From: CADDYX01 sp045809925
GTDB lineage: Bacteria > Verrucomicrobiota > Verrucomicrobiia > Chthoniobacterales > UBA10450
Length of the DNA stretch: 26,133 nt
Assembly (NCBI GenBank): GCA_045809925.1
Contig: JBJMWX010000018.1
Span: forward strand, 1 to 26,133
Reading direction: 5' to 3'
Positions 1-7,171 of the stretch are shown here, one piece after another. Position numbers and translations under genes: made by a program. The notes below the pieces were generated by a model, which saw only the letters and a list, made by a program, of their open reading frames with translations, was not told where the DNA came from and searched no databases. The first letter of the stretch is position 1; the number at the start of each line of letters is the position of its first letter.

Positions 1-388
1 AGAAGATACGGCGCTCAAATTTGAGGAGGAACGGCGGATGGATCGAGTAGCTCAGATTCAGGAGCGTGTTCGGCCCGGCGAGTCGATCGCGGAGCTTGCG
101 GCGCGAGATCCCGACGCAGCGTATCGCGTCGAGATCGTGCGCGTCAGCTGCCGGGTTCTGATAGAGCAGACAATAGCGACCGCTCAACCCGTGCTCGCGG
201 AGACGTCGCTGGAAGTTGCGGATGCGCTTCTCATCTTCACGCGCATCACCCGATGCCGGCAGCAGTTCCAGCCAGACGGCGTCCACCTTTAAACGGCGCA
301 GCCCGAGCATCCATTGCAGAGGAACTGAGAAGTTCCCGCCGCCTTCCGGATACTTCGCCGTAAACCCGCAGCCGACAAACACCGTCAT
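1..388 (-). CDS. 5' part of an uncharacterised, possibly glycosyltransferase-like protein (cut by window edge)
   Basis: Reading the minus strand from the ATG at 388-386, the frame stays open to the window edge and gives the first 129 residues. The protein begins MTVFVGCGFTAKYPEGGGNF, followed by a stretch alternating hydrophobic and charged residues (WMLGLRRLKVDAVWLELLP) and a later segment LNLSYSIHPPFLLKFERR. The Gly-rich start and alternating beta/alpha character suggest a Rossmann-like N-terminal half as in GT-B glycosyltransferases. I have no diagnostic motif, so the family is a guess. No close Shine-Dalgarno precedes the ATG; a GGAGGA lies about 25 nt upstream, too far to act as one. The gene is divergent from the tRNA at 439. 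The C-terminal part lies outside the window. Confidence 0.7.
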   Translation of the reverse strand, partial: MTVFVGCGFTAKYPEGGGNFSVPLQWMLGLRRLKVDAVWLELLPASGDAREDEKRIRNFQRRLREHGLSGRYCLLYQNPAADAHDLDAIRCVGISRRKLRDRLAGPNTLLNLSYSIHPPFLLKFERRIF

Positions 389-398
389 CCTGCGCAGT

Positions 399-427
399 TT
401 GACGCAGGGATGTTCCTCCGCAAATTA
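399..427 (+). promoter_or_regulatory. possible promoter of the tRNA-Arg gene
   Basis: A TTGACG hexamer (399-404, five of six bases of the -35 consensus) is followed after 16-17 bases by an AT-rich CAAATTA stretch at 421-427, about 11 bases before the tRNA 5' end. The -10 match is poor, so this is a tentative call based mainly on the -35 element and position. Confidence 0.25.
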
Positions 428-438
428 CGCCTCTCTCA

Positions 439-512
439 GCACCCGTAGCTCAACTGGATAGAGCATCTGACTACGGATCAGAAGGTTTGAGGTTCGAATC
501 CTCACGGGTGCG
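439..512 (+). tRNA. tRNA-Arg (anticodon ACG)
   Basis: A complete 74-base cloverleaf can be folded by eye. The acceptor stem is GCACCCG (439-445) with CGGGTGC (505-511) and discriminator G512. The D-stem is GCTC/GAGC. The anticodon stem TCTGA/TCAGA closes the loop CTACGGA, giving anticodon ACG. The T-arm is TGAGG-TTCGAAT-CCTCA. ACG reads CGN arginine codons after A34 is deaminated to inosine, normally by TadA. The 3' CCA is not encoded. The gene sits alone between two minus-strand genes. Confidence 0.97.
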
Positions 513-544
513 TGTTACCTCCGCGCGAGAAGCGATCGCCGCGG

Positions 545-1369
545 TCACTGAAAGTGCGGCCGCATCTGCTCGTATTTCTTTTCACCGATTCCCGGCACTC
601 GCTTGAGTTCGTCAGCACTTCGAAACGGACGCGCGGCGATGATGCTCGCCGCCATTACCGGACCAACACCGGGAATTGATTCCAACTCTCGCTCACTCGC
701 CTGGTTGATATCGAGCTTTGCGGACACTGCACCAGCCTCGGGCAGACGAAACACGGTGTAGTGTGGCGCTGGCTTGTCGGCGCGTTGTTTTAACCGGCCG
801 ACATTGCTGCCCCACCCGCCGATTTTCTCCTCTTTCGCTGCGGCTTCGAGCTGTTGCAGGTGCTCCTCTTCCTCCCGCGAGCTGGATAATCCGGGTGCGA
901 TGATTTTCGTGCCGTGGATCCGTGCCAGACCGTTCCGCACCAGTTGTTCGCCCAGATCGCCGTCCTTCGTTTCGACGAAGGCGTAGTAACGCTCGGTTCG
1001 GCTCCGTCCCATCGCGTTCGAGAGACGGGTCAGGACGGTAAAAGGGGCGGCCAGCTTCGCGGCTGTGAACTCCTTCGCCTGTTCGCCGACATCGATCACC
1101 TGCGGCGTGGTGACGCCGAAATATTTGGCCTGCTCGAGGAGACGTGACGGATCGGTCACTCCCGTCTCGGGCGCATCAACCAGGTAGAGCCGGAAGATGT
1201 ACTCTTTGTCGCCGGCAGCGACGTGGACGCTGTCCCCGTCATTCCCAGCATTTGCGATTAGGCGGCAGTCGTGGAGAACTGTCCAGCCAGCGTCCTTTCG
1301 CGCACTACCGGCGAATGCCGGGAAACAGAAGCAGAGAGAAAGGATCGGGCCTATGCGGCGCCAGATCAT
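545..1369 (-). CDS. secreted staphylococcal-nuclease-like protein with C-terminal helix-hairpin-helix domain
   Basis: This is a 274-aa protein with a signal peptide (hydrophobic residues about 8-20, ending AFAG). An SNase fold at about 30-190 carries the recognisable calcium/catalytic pattern: NDGDSVHV (D46), RLYLVDAPE (R60, D65, E68) and an Arg-rich GRSRTERYYAF segment (R122-R127) where staphylococcal nuclease has Arg87. Residues about 218-273 form a ComEA-type helix-hairpin-helix pair (LDINQASERELESIPGVGP, then RVPGIGEKK), a DNA-binding module. By family knowledge it would cleave nucleic acid outside the cytoplasm, perhaps for nutrient scavenging or DNA uptake; that role is inferred. Its ATG overlaps the stop of the upstream kinase gene by four bases (ATGA), so it is probably the last, translationally coupled gene of the accB operon. 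Confidence 0.85.
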   Translation of the reverse strand: MIWRRIGPILSLCFCFPAFAGSARKDAGWTVLHDCRLIANAGNDGDSVHVAAGDKEYIFRLYLVDAPETGVTDPSRLLEQAKYFGVTTPQVIDVGEQAKEFTAAKLAAPFTVLTRLSNAMGRSRTERYYAFVETKDGDLGEQLVRNGLARIHGTKIIAPGLSSSREEEEHLQQLEAAAKEEKIGGWGSNVGRLKQRADKPAPHYTVFRLPEAGAVSAKLDINQASERELESIPGVGPVMAASIIAARPFRSADELKRVPGIGEKKYEQMRPHFQ

Positions 1370-2280
1370 GCCGGCAGTTCAAACTGGCTCATGAGCTTGA
1401 ACATCTCATAGCGTTGCTGAATTTCGTTCTCTGCCAGAGTGCGCAATCGCTCCAGGCTGAATTTTTCGACGCAGAAGCTGGCTAGGACGCTGCCGTAAAT
1501 CATCGCGCGCCTGAGATCAGCGAACTCTGGCTTGCCGCCGCGGGACGCGAGATATCCCGCCATGCCGCCGGCAAATGTGTCCCCCGCCCCGGTCGGGTCG
1601 TGGATGTCTTCGAGCGGATAGGCACCGCAGCTGAAAAATTCATCCTCACCAAAGAGAAGCGCACCATGTTCCCCCTTTTTGATCGCGACGTAGCGCGGGC
1701 CCGCCTTGCGGATGGCGCGACCGGCTTTGATCAGGCTCGTCTGCTTCGTCATCTCGCGCGCTTCGCTGTCATTCAGAATGAGCAAATCGACGCGGGGCAG
1801 CAGGGCGTCGAGATCGGCGCGCGTTGTTTCGATCCAGAGATCCATGGTATCGGCGACGACAAAGCGGGCCCGCTCGATCTGATCGAGCACGTGCGATTGC
1901 AAAGCGGGCGCGATGTTGGCCAGCAATACAAACGGTGTCTCGCGATAGCTCTCCGGCAGATCGGGCCGGAATGTTTCGAAAACGTTGAGCGCGACGGAAC
2001 GTGTCTCGCGCGTGTTCATGTCCCACATGTATTCGCCCGACCAGCGGAACGTCTTCCCGCGCACGCGTTGCACACCGGCCGGGTCGATCTTGCGGGACTT
2101 CCAAAACTCGAACTCCGATGCCGGGAAATCGTCGCCCACGATGCCGACGAGATTTACCGGCGAGAAGAAACTCGCGCCGAGCGCCGCGTACGACGCCGAG
2201 CCACCTAACAAGTCAGCGTGTTCTTCGACCGGCGTTTTTACCGTATCGAGCGCGATGGATCCAACAATCAGGAGTGACAT
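1366..2280 (-). CDS. PfkB-family carbohydrate/nucleoside kinase
   Basis: This 304-aa cytoplasmic ribokinase/PfkB-fold kinase transfers phosphate from ATP to a sugar or nucleoside; the substrate cannot be read from sequence. The N-terminal glycine pair sits in LLGGSASYAALG (about 24-35). The NDSE motif that coordinates Mg-ATP is at 170-173. The C-terminal signature DPTGAGDTFAGG (228-239) contains the anion hole and the catalytic base D234. Length is typical of the family. It lies 4 bases after thiE and overlaps the nuclease gene by ATGA. Proximity to thiE might suggest a vitamin-related substrate, but the motifs do not resemble ThiD, so a general sugar or adenosine-type kinase is as likely. 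Confidence 0.88.
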   Translation of the reverse strand: MSLLIVGSIALDTVKTPVEEHADLLGGSASYAALGASFFSPVNLVGIVGDDFPASEFEFWKSRKIDPAGVQRVRGKTFRWSGEYMWDMNTRETRSVALNVFETFRPDLPESYRETPFVLLANIAPALQSHVLDQIERARFVVADTMDLWIETTRADLDALLPRVDLLILNDSEAREMTKQTSLIKAGRAIRKAGPRYVAIKKGEHGALLFGEDEFFSCGAYPLEDIHDPTGAGDTFAGGMAGYLASRGGKPEFADLRRAMIYGSVLASFCVEKFSLERLRTLAENEIQQRYEMFKLMSQFELPA

Positions 2281-2284
2281 GAAA

Positions 2285-2914
2285 TCAGGCTAGCATGTCA
2301 GTCGCGCACCGGGCGTAATCGGCCGTCGCGTATGCGCGGAGCAGCGCGGAAACCATGACGACGCGACTGGCGCCGGCGTCTATCACCTGCTGGAGATTGT
2401 CGAGATTGATGCCGCCGATGCAAAAAATCGGAATCGAGACTTTCTCGTGCACCTCACGGATACCGGCCAGACCGATCGGTGCGTAGTCAGGCTTTGTCGG
2501 TGTGGCAAAGAGTGGACCGAAGCCGATGTAATCCGCGCCTTCGTTTTCGGCGCGGACTGCCTGCTCGATGCTATGCGTGGATTTCCCGGTGACGCAGCTC
2601 TCGCCGATGATAGCTCTCGCCGCCGCGACCGGCATGTCGCCCTGGCCAAGGTGAACTCCTTCCGCCGCAATCATTCGCGCGATCTGCGGGTGATCATTGA
2701 TAATGAGCGGGACATTCCGCGGCTGCGTGTAGGTGTGCAGCTCGCGCGCGACCTGCTCGATTTCGGCGGGCGGGCAGTTCTTCGCGCGCAACTGCAACAT
2801 GTCCACTCCGCCATCGAGCAATTGCCGTGTGGCTGAAATCGCATCCGCCGACGCTACGTAGTTCAAATCGAGAATGGCGTAGAGCCGGCATTGACTGAGA
2901 TCCGTTTTGGCCAA
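2285..2914 (-). CDS. thiE: thiamine-phosphate synthase
   Basis: This 209-aa TIM-barrel enzyme joins HMP-pyrophosphate and the thiazole phosphate to give thiamine monophosphate in the cytoplasm. ThiE hallmarks are present in order: QLRAK (41-45), ND at 73-74 (pyrophosphate/Mg site), HLGQGD (88-93), STHS (112-115), GFGPLFATPTK (131-141) and the phosphate-binding GGIN (167-170). The start is a TTG (2914-2912), nine bases after the accC stop; no in-frame ATG precedes the conserved LYAILD strand, so TTG is the best choice. No other thi gene is in the window, so its place behind accBC is a co-transcription arrangement rather than a thiamine cluster. Confidence 0.9.
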   Translation of the reverse strand: MAKTDLSQCRLYAILDLNYVASADAISATRQLLDGGVDMLQLRAKNCPPAEIEQVARELHTYTQPRNVPLIINDHPQIARMIAAEGVHLGQGDMPVAAARAIIGESCVTGKSTHSIEQAVRAENEGADYIGFGPLFATPTKPDYAPIGLAGIREVHEKVSIPIFCIGGINLDNLQQVIDAGASRVVMVSALLRAYATADYARCATDMLA

Positions 2915-2923
2915 GGCGCGCAG

Positions 2924-4312
2924 CTATTCGGTCAGGCCGCCGCCGGGCATCGACTTCAGCTCGAATGCTTCCGACGACATGATCCGTTCGACAAAGCCGG
3001 TGTCGTAATTGCCGTTCCGAAAATCGGCATTCCGCATGATCGCGCTATGAAACGGCACGGTCGTTTTGATCCCGGTAATGTAATACTCGTCGAGAGCGCG
3101 ACGCATCCGGCTGATCGCCGCTTCCCGCGTCGCGCCGACGGTGATCAGTTTCGAAATAAGAGAGTCGTAGTACGGGGGCACGACATACCCGGTATAGGCG
3201 TGCGAATCGACCCGGACGCCGCGACCGCCTGGGGCGTAGTAAAATGAAATTTTGCCGGGCGACGGCTGGAAATTATTCTCCGGGTCTTCGGCATTGATCC
3301 GGCATTGAATGGCGTGGGCGCGCGGCACGGCGTCCGCGACATGGGGCGAGAGCCGGTCGCCGGCCGCGATCTTGATCTGCTCCTTGACCAGGTCGCAGCC
3401 GTAGACCTCTTCGGTGATCGTATGCTCGACCTGGATGCGCGTGTTCATCTCGATGAAGTAGTAGTTACTCTGGTTGTCGACCAGGAACTCCATTGTGCCG
3501 GCGTTCTGATAACCGACTGATTGGGCAAGCTTCACCGCGGCCGTCCCCATCTTTTTGCGCAGGCCCGGTGTGAGGAGCGGCGAAGGACACTCCTCAATCA
3601 CCTTTTGATTGCGCCGTTGAATCGAGCAATCGCGTTCGCCGAGATGAACAATCTTGCCATGCTGATCGGCCATGATCTGAAACTCGACGTGATGCGGAGC
3701 GACGATCAGCTTCTCGATGTAGAGGTCGCCGTTTCCAAATGCCTTCTCCGCTTCGAGCCGCGCGTTCTGAAACGCCGAGCCGAGGCTGGCGTCGTTGTGC
3801 GCCGGGCGCATACCGCGGCCGCCGCCGCCGGCGACAGCCTTGATCATAACCGGATAACCGACCTTACGCGCCACCTTCAGCGCTTCCTGCTCGTCGGCGA
3901 CGATGCCGTCACTGCCGGGCGTGACAGACACACCGGCTTTGCGCGCGTAGGCCCGCGCAGAATTCTTGTCGCCCATCGCGTGCATCGCGCTTGCCGGCGG
4001 CCCTATGAACTTGATCTTGCAGCTCTCGCAGACCTCCGCGAAGTGCGCGTTCTCGGCCAGAAATCCGTAGCCGGGATGGATCGCGTCTACGTCACCGACT
4101 TCCGCCGCGCTCATGATACGGTCTATTTTGAGGTAGCTTTCGCTGCTCGGGGGCGGGCCGATGCAAATCGCTTCGTCGGCCAGTTGAACGTGCAACGAAT
4201 CGACATCGGCCTCGGAGTAAACCGCGAGGGTGCGGATCCCGAGTTCCTTGCACGCGCGGATGACCCGCAGCGCGATTTCTCCGCGATTAGCGACGAGGAC
4301 TTTTTCGAACAT
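2924..4312 (-). CDS. accC: acetyl-CoA carboxylase, biotin carboxylase subunit
   Basis: This 462-aa ATP-grasp enzyme carboxylates biotin on AccB using bicarbonate and ATP, the first half of the malonyl-CoA-forming reaction of fatty-acid synthesis. It has the usual N-terminal VLVANRGEIALR (6-16), the HPGYGFLAEN segment (79-88), the ATP-site lysines around K116 and K158, the glycine-rich lid AGGGGRGM (161-168) and the active-site EMNTRIQVEH at about residue 290. It is slightly longer than the E. coli subunit (449 aa) and ends in a Gly-rich PGGGLTE tail. It follows accB after 64 bases that contain a palindromic repeat. That repeat lies immediately upstream of the ATG, where no Shine-Dalgarno is visible. 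Confidence 0.97.
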   Translation of the reverse strand: MFEKVLVANRGEIALRVIRACKELGIRTLAVYSEADVDSLHVQLADEAICIGPPPSSESYLKIDRIMSAAEVGDVDAIHPGYGFLAENAHFAEVCESCKIKFIGPPASAMHAMGDKNSARAYARKAGVSVTPGSDGIVADEQEALKVARKVGYPVMIKAVAGGGGRGMRPAHNDASLGSAFQNARLEAEKAFGNGDLYIEKLIVAPHHVEFQIMADQHGKIVHLGERDCSIQRRNQKVIEECPSPLLTPGLRKKMGTAAVKLAQSVGYQNAGTMEFLVDNQSNYYFIEMNTRIQVEHTITEEVYGCDLVKEQIKIAAGDRLSPHVADAVPRAHAIQCRINAEDPENNFQPSPGKISFYYAPGGRGVRVDSHAYTGYVVPPYYDSLISKLITVGATREAAISRMRRALDEYYITGIKTTVPFHSAIMRNADFRNGNYDTGFVERIMSSEAFELKSMPGGGLTE

Positions 4313-4321
4313 GTAGTTTGC

Positions 4322-4370
4322 AGGGACGCATCTCCGGCGCGTCCGCGGGACGTCTCGGAGAAACGTCCCT
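4322..4370. repeat. palindromic repeat between accB and accC (same family as the one inside lnt)
   Basis: Arms AGGGACGCATCTCCG (4322-4336) and CGGAGAAACGTCCCT (4356-4370) are inverted copies with 13 of 15 positions pairing. The 19-base centre holds a second small hairpin, CGTCC-GCG-GGACG (4340-4352). The arm sequences match those of the element at 22221-22276 in the lnt gene in the same order and orientation. It fills nearly the whole accB-accC gap and would form a stem in the transcript just before accC. Confidence 0.8.
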
Positions 4371-4376
4371 ACCTCA

Positions 4377-4850
4377 TCAACGCACGCGGAAGAGGACCTG
4401 TCCGAATTGCACTGGCTTGCCGCTTTCCGCCACCACCTCGGCGATCGTGCCGCTCAGCTCCGCTTTAATCTCATTCATCACCTTCATCGCTTCGATAATG
4501 CACACTACGGTATCTTCATTGACCGGCTTTCCGACATCGACAAACGGCGGAGCGTCGGGCGAAGGCGTGCGGTAAAATGTTCCGACCATCGGCGATGTAA
4601 TGTCGCGGAGCCCGGCGCCTTTTTCCTCTGGCGGCGCAGCACTTTCCGCCGCTGCCGCTTTGCCCGGAGCAGCGGCTGGCGCGAGCGGCGCCGGCATTGC
4701 CGGCAGGACGGCGATAGGCGCAGGCGCGCTGGTCGATTCGCTCAGCCCTTTCTGGAGCTTCAACTTGAAGCCGTCCTTCTCCATCTCGAAGACGGAAAGC
4801 TCGTTCTTCCGCATCAAGTCGATGATCGCTTTGATATCTTTGAGTTCCAC
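4377..4850 (-). CDS. accB: acetyl-CoA carboxylase, biotin carboxyl carrier protein
   Basis: This 157-aa BCCP carries the biotin that shuttles CO2 from AccC to the carboxyltransferase. The C-terminal lipoyl/biotinyl domain (about 80-157) begins ITSPMVGTFYRTPSPDAPPF and contains the biotinylation motif EAMKVMNE with the modified lysine at about K123. A Pro/Ala-rich flexible linker covers about 40-75, and the N-terminal helix ELKDIKAIIDLMRKN is typical. I chose the GTG at 4850-4848 because homology-like sequence begins there and the length fits (E. coli 156 aa). Longer readings would extend a non-conserved stretch into the divergent TPR gene. It heads the minus-strand operon. Confidence 0.94.
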   Translation of the reverse strand: MELKDIKAIIDLMRKNELSVFEMEKDGFKLKLQKGLSESTSAPAPIAVLPAMPAPLAPAAAPGKAAAAESAAPPEEKGAGLRDITSPMVGTFYRTPSPDAPPFVDVGKPVNEDTVVCIIEAMKVMNEIKAELSGTIAEVVAESGKPVQFGQVLFRVR

Positions 4851-4968
4851 GGCGCGAGGAAGGTTTAGGTAACGTGCGTTGGCAGAGGAGGTCAAGCAAA
4901 CGAATCGGCAGCCGGAAATCGCTTGCCGCCGGAATGACACACTTTTTAGAACAGCTACTGTCCAAGTC

Positions 4969-5688
4969 GTGAGAAGTTGGTCACTCAGCGCCATCCTGCT
5001 GCTCGCTGCCATCCAGGCGGACGCATCGATGGCGATTTACCTTCCCGCTTTAGGGTCGCTCGACGCCGGCTGGGCGCGGCACTTTCTGCGCAACGGCATC
5101 AACCACTTCAATTACGGCGAATACGTTTACTCGCTCGAAGAACTCGATAACGCGGTTTCGCACGCACCCAGTCCCGCCGTCGCGGCCTATGCTCGCATGT
5201 ACAAAGCGCGCGGCTTTTACGCCCTGCATAATCCGTCTAAAGCGCGGGCCGAGTTCGAACAGGTTTTCCGGCTCGCGCCGGACTCGGCGCTCTTCTACGC
5301 GATCGCAGGTAGCGCCGCATTCAAAGCGGGTCAACTCGATGATGCACAGTCGTTCTTCGAGCGCGGCTTGAAGGTCGGATCCGGGCACGACCTGCTCCTG
5401 AACAACTTCGCCTGGTTTCGTGCCACCTGTCCGGATGGGCGGTTCCGTAACGGCGGGCAAGCAGTCAAGTTTGCCCGCCAGGCGTGCGATCTGGCGAAGT
5501 GGAAGGATTCCGCTTTCCTGGACAGCCTCGCGGCGGCCCAGGCCGAAAGCGGCGATTTTCGCGCCGCCGCGGCAACTCAGCAGCGTGCACTAAGCGACAA
5601 AGACGCCGAGCGGCTCGACCGTGTTGAAGCCGAAGCACGGTTGCACAGTTACCTTCAAGGGCAGCCGTATCGCGCGAAGACAGGTTAA
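4969..5688 (+). CDS. exported TPR-repeat protein
   Basis: From the in-frame GTG at 4969 the protein has 239 aa, beginning VRSWSLSAILLLAAIQADA, which reads as a signal peptide or signal anchor. The rest is helical with TPR-like units: NHFNYGEYVYSLEELDNAV, GFYALHNPSKARAEFEQVF, AFKAGQLDDAQSFFERGL and SGDFRAAAATQQRAL. The TCPDGRFRNGGQAVKFARQA segment is a form I associate with planctomycete/verrucomicrobial TPR proteins. It probably scaffolds protein contacts in the periplasm; no enzyme motif is visible. A longer start (ATG 4879) is possible but would put a charged non-conserved stretch before the signal sequence. It is divergent from accB with 118 bases between them, and convergent with the ATPase gene 21 bases downstream. 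Confidence 0.75.
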   Translation: MRSWSLSAILLLAAIQADASMAIYLPALGSLDAGWARHFLRNGINHFNYGEYVYSLEELDNAVSHAPSPAVAAYARMYKARGFYALHNPSKARAEFEQVFRLAPDSALFYAIAGSAAFKAGQLDDAQSFFERGLKVGSGHDLLLNNFAWFRATCPDGRFRNGGQAVKFARQACDLAKWKDSAFLDSLAAAQAESGDFRAAAATQQRALSDKDAERLDRVEAEARLHSYLQGQPYRAKTG

Positions 5689-5709
5689 AGATAGAACAGC
5701 CCGTCCCGT

Positions 5710-6387
5710 CTACCGGCTGGAATCACCGACGATCTTTCCGTCGCGCATCTCAATGCGACGTGAAGCTGCGGCCGCCACTTCGGGGCTGTGTGTGACGACG
5801 ATCAATGTCGTTGTCTTATCAGCCGCGATTTGCTCGATCAGTTCAAGAATCGCTCCGGCCGAACGCGTATCGAGATTCCCAGTCGGCTCATCAGCGAGCA
5901 GCAGCGGCGGCTGCTGAATCAACGCGCGCGCGATCGCAGTCCGCTGTTGCTCGCCGCCGCTGAGCTGGTGAACAAAATGCTCGGCCCGCGGAGCAAGACC
6001 CACCCGGGTAATCAGTTCGCGCGCCCGCGCGCTCGCGTCGGGCCACGGCAACCCCTGCAGCATCAGCGGCAAGGCGACGTTCTCGAGCACATTCATCGTG
6101 GGAAGAAGATTAAAGAATTGGAACACGATCCCGACGAGTGTGCGGCGGTACTGGGTCAGCGCCTGATCGGTTGCCGAATGCAATCCGAGCCCTGCAACGT
6201 ACAACTCTCCCCTGCTTGGAGTGTCGAGACCACCGAGTAAATGCAGCAGCGTGCTCTTGCCGCAGCCGCTCGGCCCGGCGATCGAGACAAACTCGTTTTT
6301 CTTGATCTCGAAAGAGACGGCGTCGAGCGCGTGCACCTCGCGTTCACCGTTTCTATAGTAGCGCGAGATGTCGACCGCTGAGATCAT
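5710..6387 (-). CDS. ABC transporter ATP-binding protein, LolD/MacB type (orphan)
   Basis: This 225-aa cytoplasmic ATPase has Walker A GPSGCGKST (38-46), the Q-loop at Q90 (VFQFFNLLPTMNVLENVALPL, characteristic of the LolD/MacB/FtsE group), the signature LSGGE (142-146), Walker B LLLADEP (162-168), the D-loop GNLD, and an H-loop in VVTHS. This group powers MacB-fold permeases for lipoproteins, peptides or lipids. No permease lies next to it: the downstream neighbour is convergent and the upstream neighbour divergent, so its partner must be encoded elsewhere. The ATG at 6387 gives the expected N-terminus MISAVDISRYY. It overlaps by 20 bases the start region of the divergent pseudouridine synthase gene; longer readings run further into that gene and are unlikely. 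Confidence 0.9.
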   Translation of the reverse strand: MISAVDISRYYRNGEREVHALDAVSFEIKKNEFVSIAGPSGCGKSTLLHLLGGLDTPSRGELYVAGLGLHSATDQALTQYRRTLVGIVFQFFNLLPTMNVLENVALPLMLQGLPWPDASARARELITRVGLAPRAEHFVHQLSGGEQQRTAIARALIQQPPLLLADEPTGNLDTRSAGAILELIEQIAADKTTTLIVVTHSPEVAAAASRRIEMRDGKIVGDSSR

Positions 6388-7171
6388 CGGGGAACGTGGT
6401 CTATCGGCTGCCGGCGAGAGGAGCGCAAATGCCGGTCGCGGGCTGCGTGTTGTCGAGGAGACCGACGACTTTATCGTCGTCGATAAGCCGCCATTTCTCC
6501 TCGCCCATCCAACTCGTCCTACACGCGCAGCCACGCTTTGGAGCGAGCTGCGCAATCTGCTTGCCTACGAAATCGCCAACGGCGGGCAGGTCTCGATCAT
6601 CAATCGGCTTGACCGCGAAACGAGCGGTTTGGTCCTGGTCGCAAAAACCGGCGACGCGGCGCGGCGATTCGGTTTGATGATGCAGCGTCAGGAGATCGAA
6701 AAACAATACCTCGCAATCGTCGCCGGCTGGCCGGAATGGACGCGGAGAACCGTCGATGCGGCCATCGCGCGTAAAGGTGCTCACGAAGCTTCCGCGATTT
6801 GGCTCAAGCGGGCTCTCCATCCTCACGGCGCGCATGCCGTGACAGAGTTCGTCGTCGAAGAACGTCTCATCCGGCCTACTCCGACGGGCCACAAATTCTC
6901 CGTAATCCGAGCACTGCCCCGGACCGGGCGGACACACCAGATTCGGGTCCACCTTGCCTCCCTGGGTCACCCGGTTGTTGGCGACAAGATCTACGGGCCC
7001 GACGAACGGCTCTACCTGGAGTTCATCGAAACAGGATGGACGAACGACCTGGCGGTGAAGTTGTCGCTGCCGCGCCACGCCCTGCACTCGTCTCGTCTTG
7101 CGATTCCGGGTCAAAAAGCGTGGCAGAGCGAGCTGCCGGTCGATTTGCGCCAATGGCGACGCAGCAGCTAA
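6368..7171 (+). CDS. RluA-family RNA pseudouridine synthase
   Basis: This 267-aa enzyme isomerises uridine to pseudouridine in rRNA or tRNA. The catalytic motif is NRLDRETSGLVL (79-90) with the nucleophilic D82. The RluA-family C-terminal signature GRTHQIRVHLASLGHPVVGDKIYG follows. No S4 RNA-binding domain precedes the catalytic domain, so it is closer to RluA/TruC-sized members than to RluD. The target site cannot be assigned. The ATG at 6368 lies inside the first codons of the divergent ATPase gene (20-base 5' overlap); no later ATG or GTG precedes the catalytic domain, only a CTG at 6443. Its stop overlaps that of the convergent gene by four bases. Confidence 0.9.
   Translation: MSTAEIIGERGLSAAGERSANAGRGLRVVEETDDFIVVDKPPFLLAHPTRPTRAATLWSELRNLLAYEIANGGQVSIINRLDRETSGLVLVAKTGDAARRFGLMMQRQEIEKQYLAIVAGWPEWTRRTVDAAIARKGAHEASAIWLKRALHPHGAHAVTEFVVEERLIRPTPTGHKFSVIRALPRTGRTHQIRVHLASLGHPVVGDKIYGPDERLYLEFIETGWTNDLAVKLSLPRHALHSSRLAIPGQKAWQSELPVDLRQWRRSS

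Noticed and set aside
38..292. 84-codon plus-strand frame at the window start
   Set aside because: The opposite strand gives a longer, more protein-like frame running off the edge (1-388).
513..544. GC-rich partial dyad after the tRNA (CCGCG...CGCGG)
   Set aside because: Short stem and no T-run on either strand; not supported as a terminator.
3521..4468. 315-codon plus-strand frame over accC
   Set aside because: Antisense to accC, which is certain by motif; no protein-like pattern in the opposite reading.
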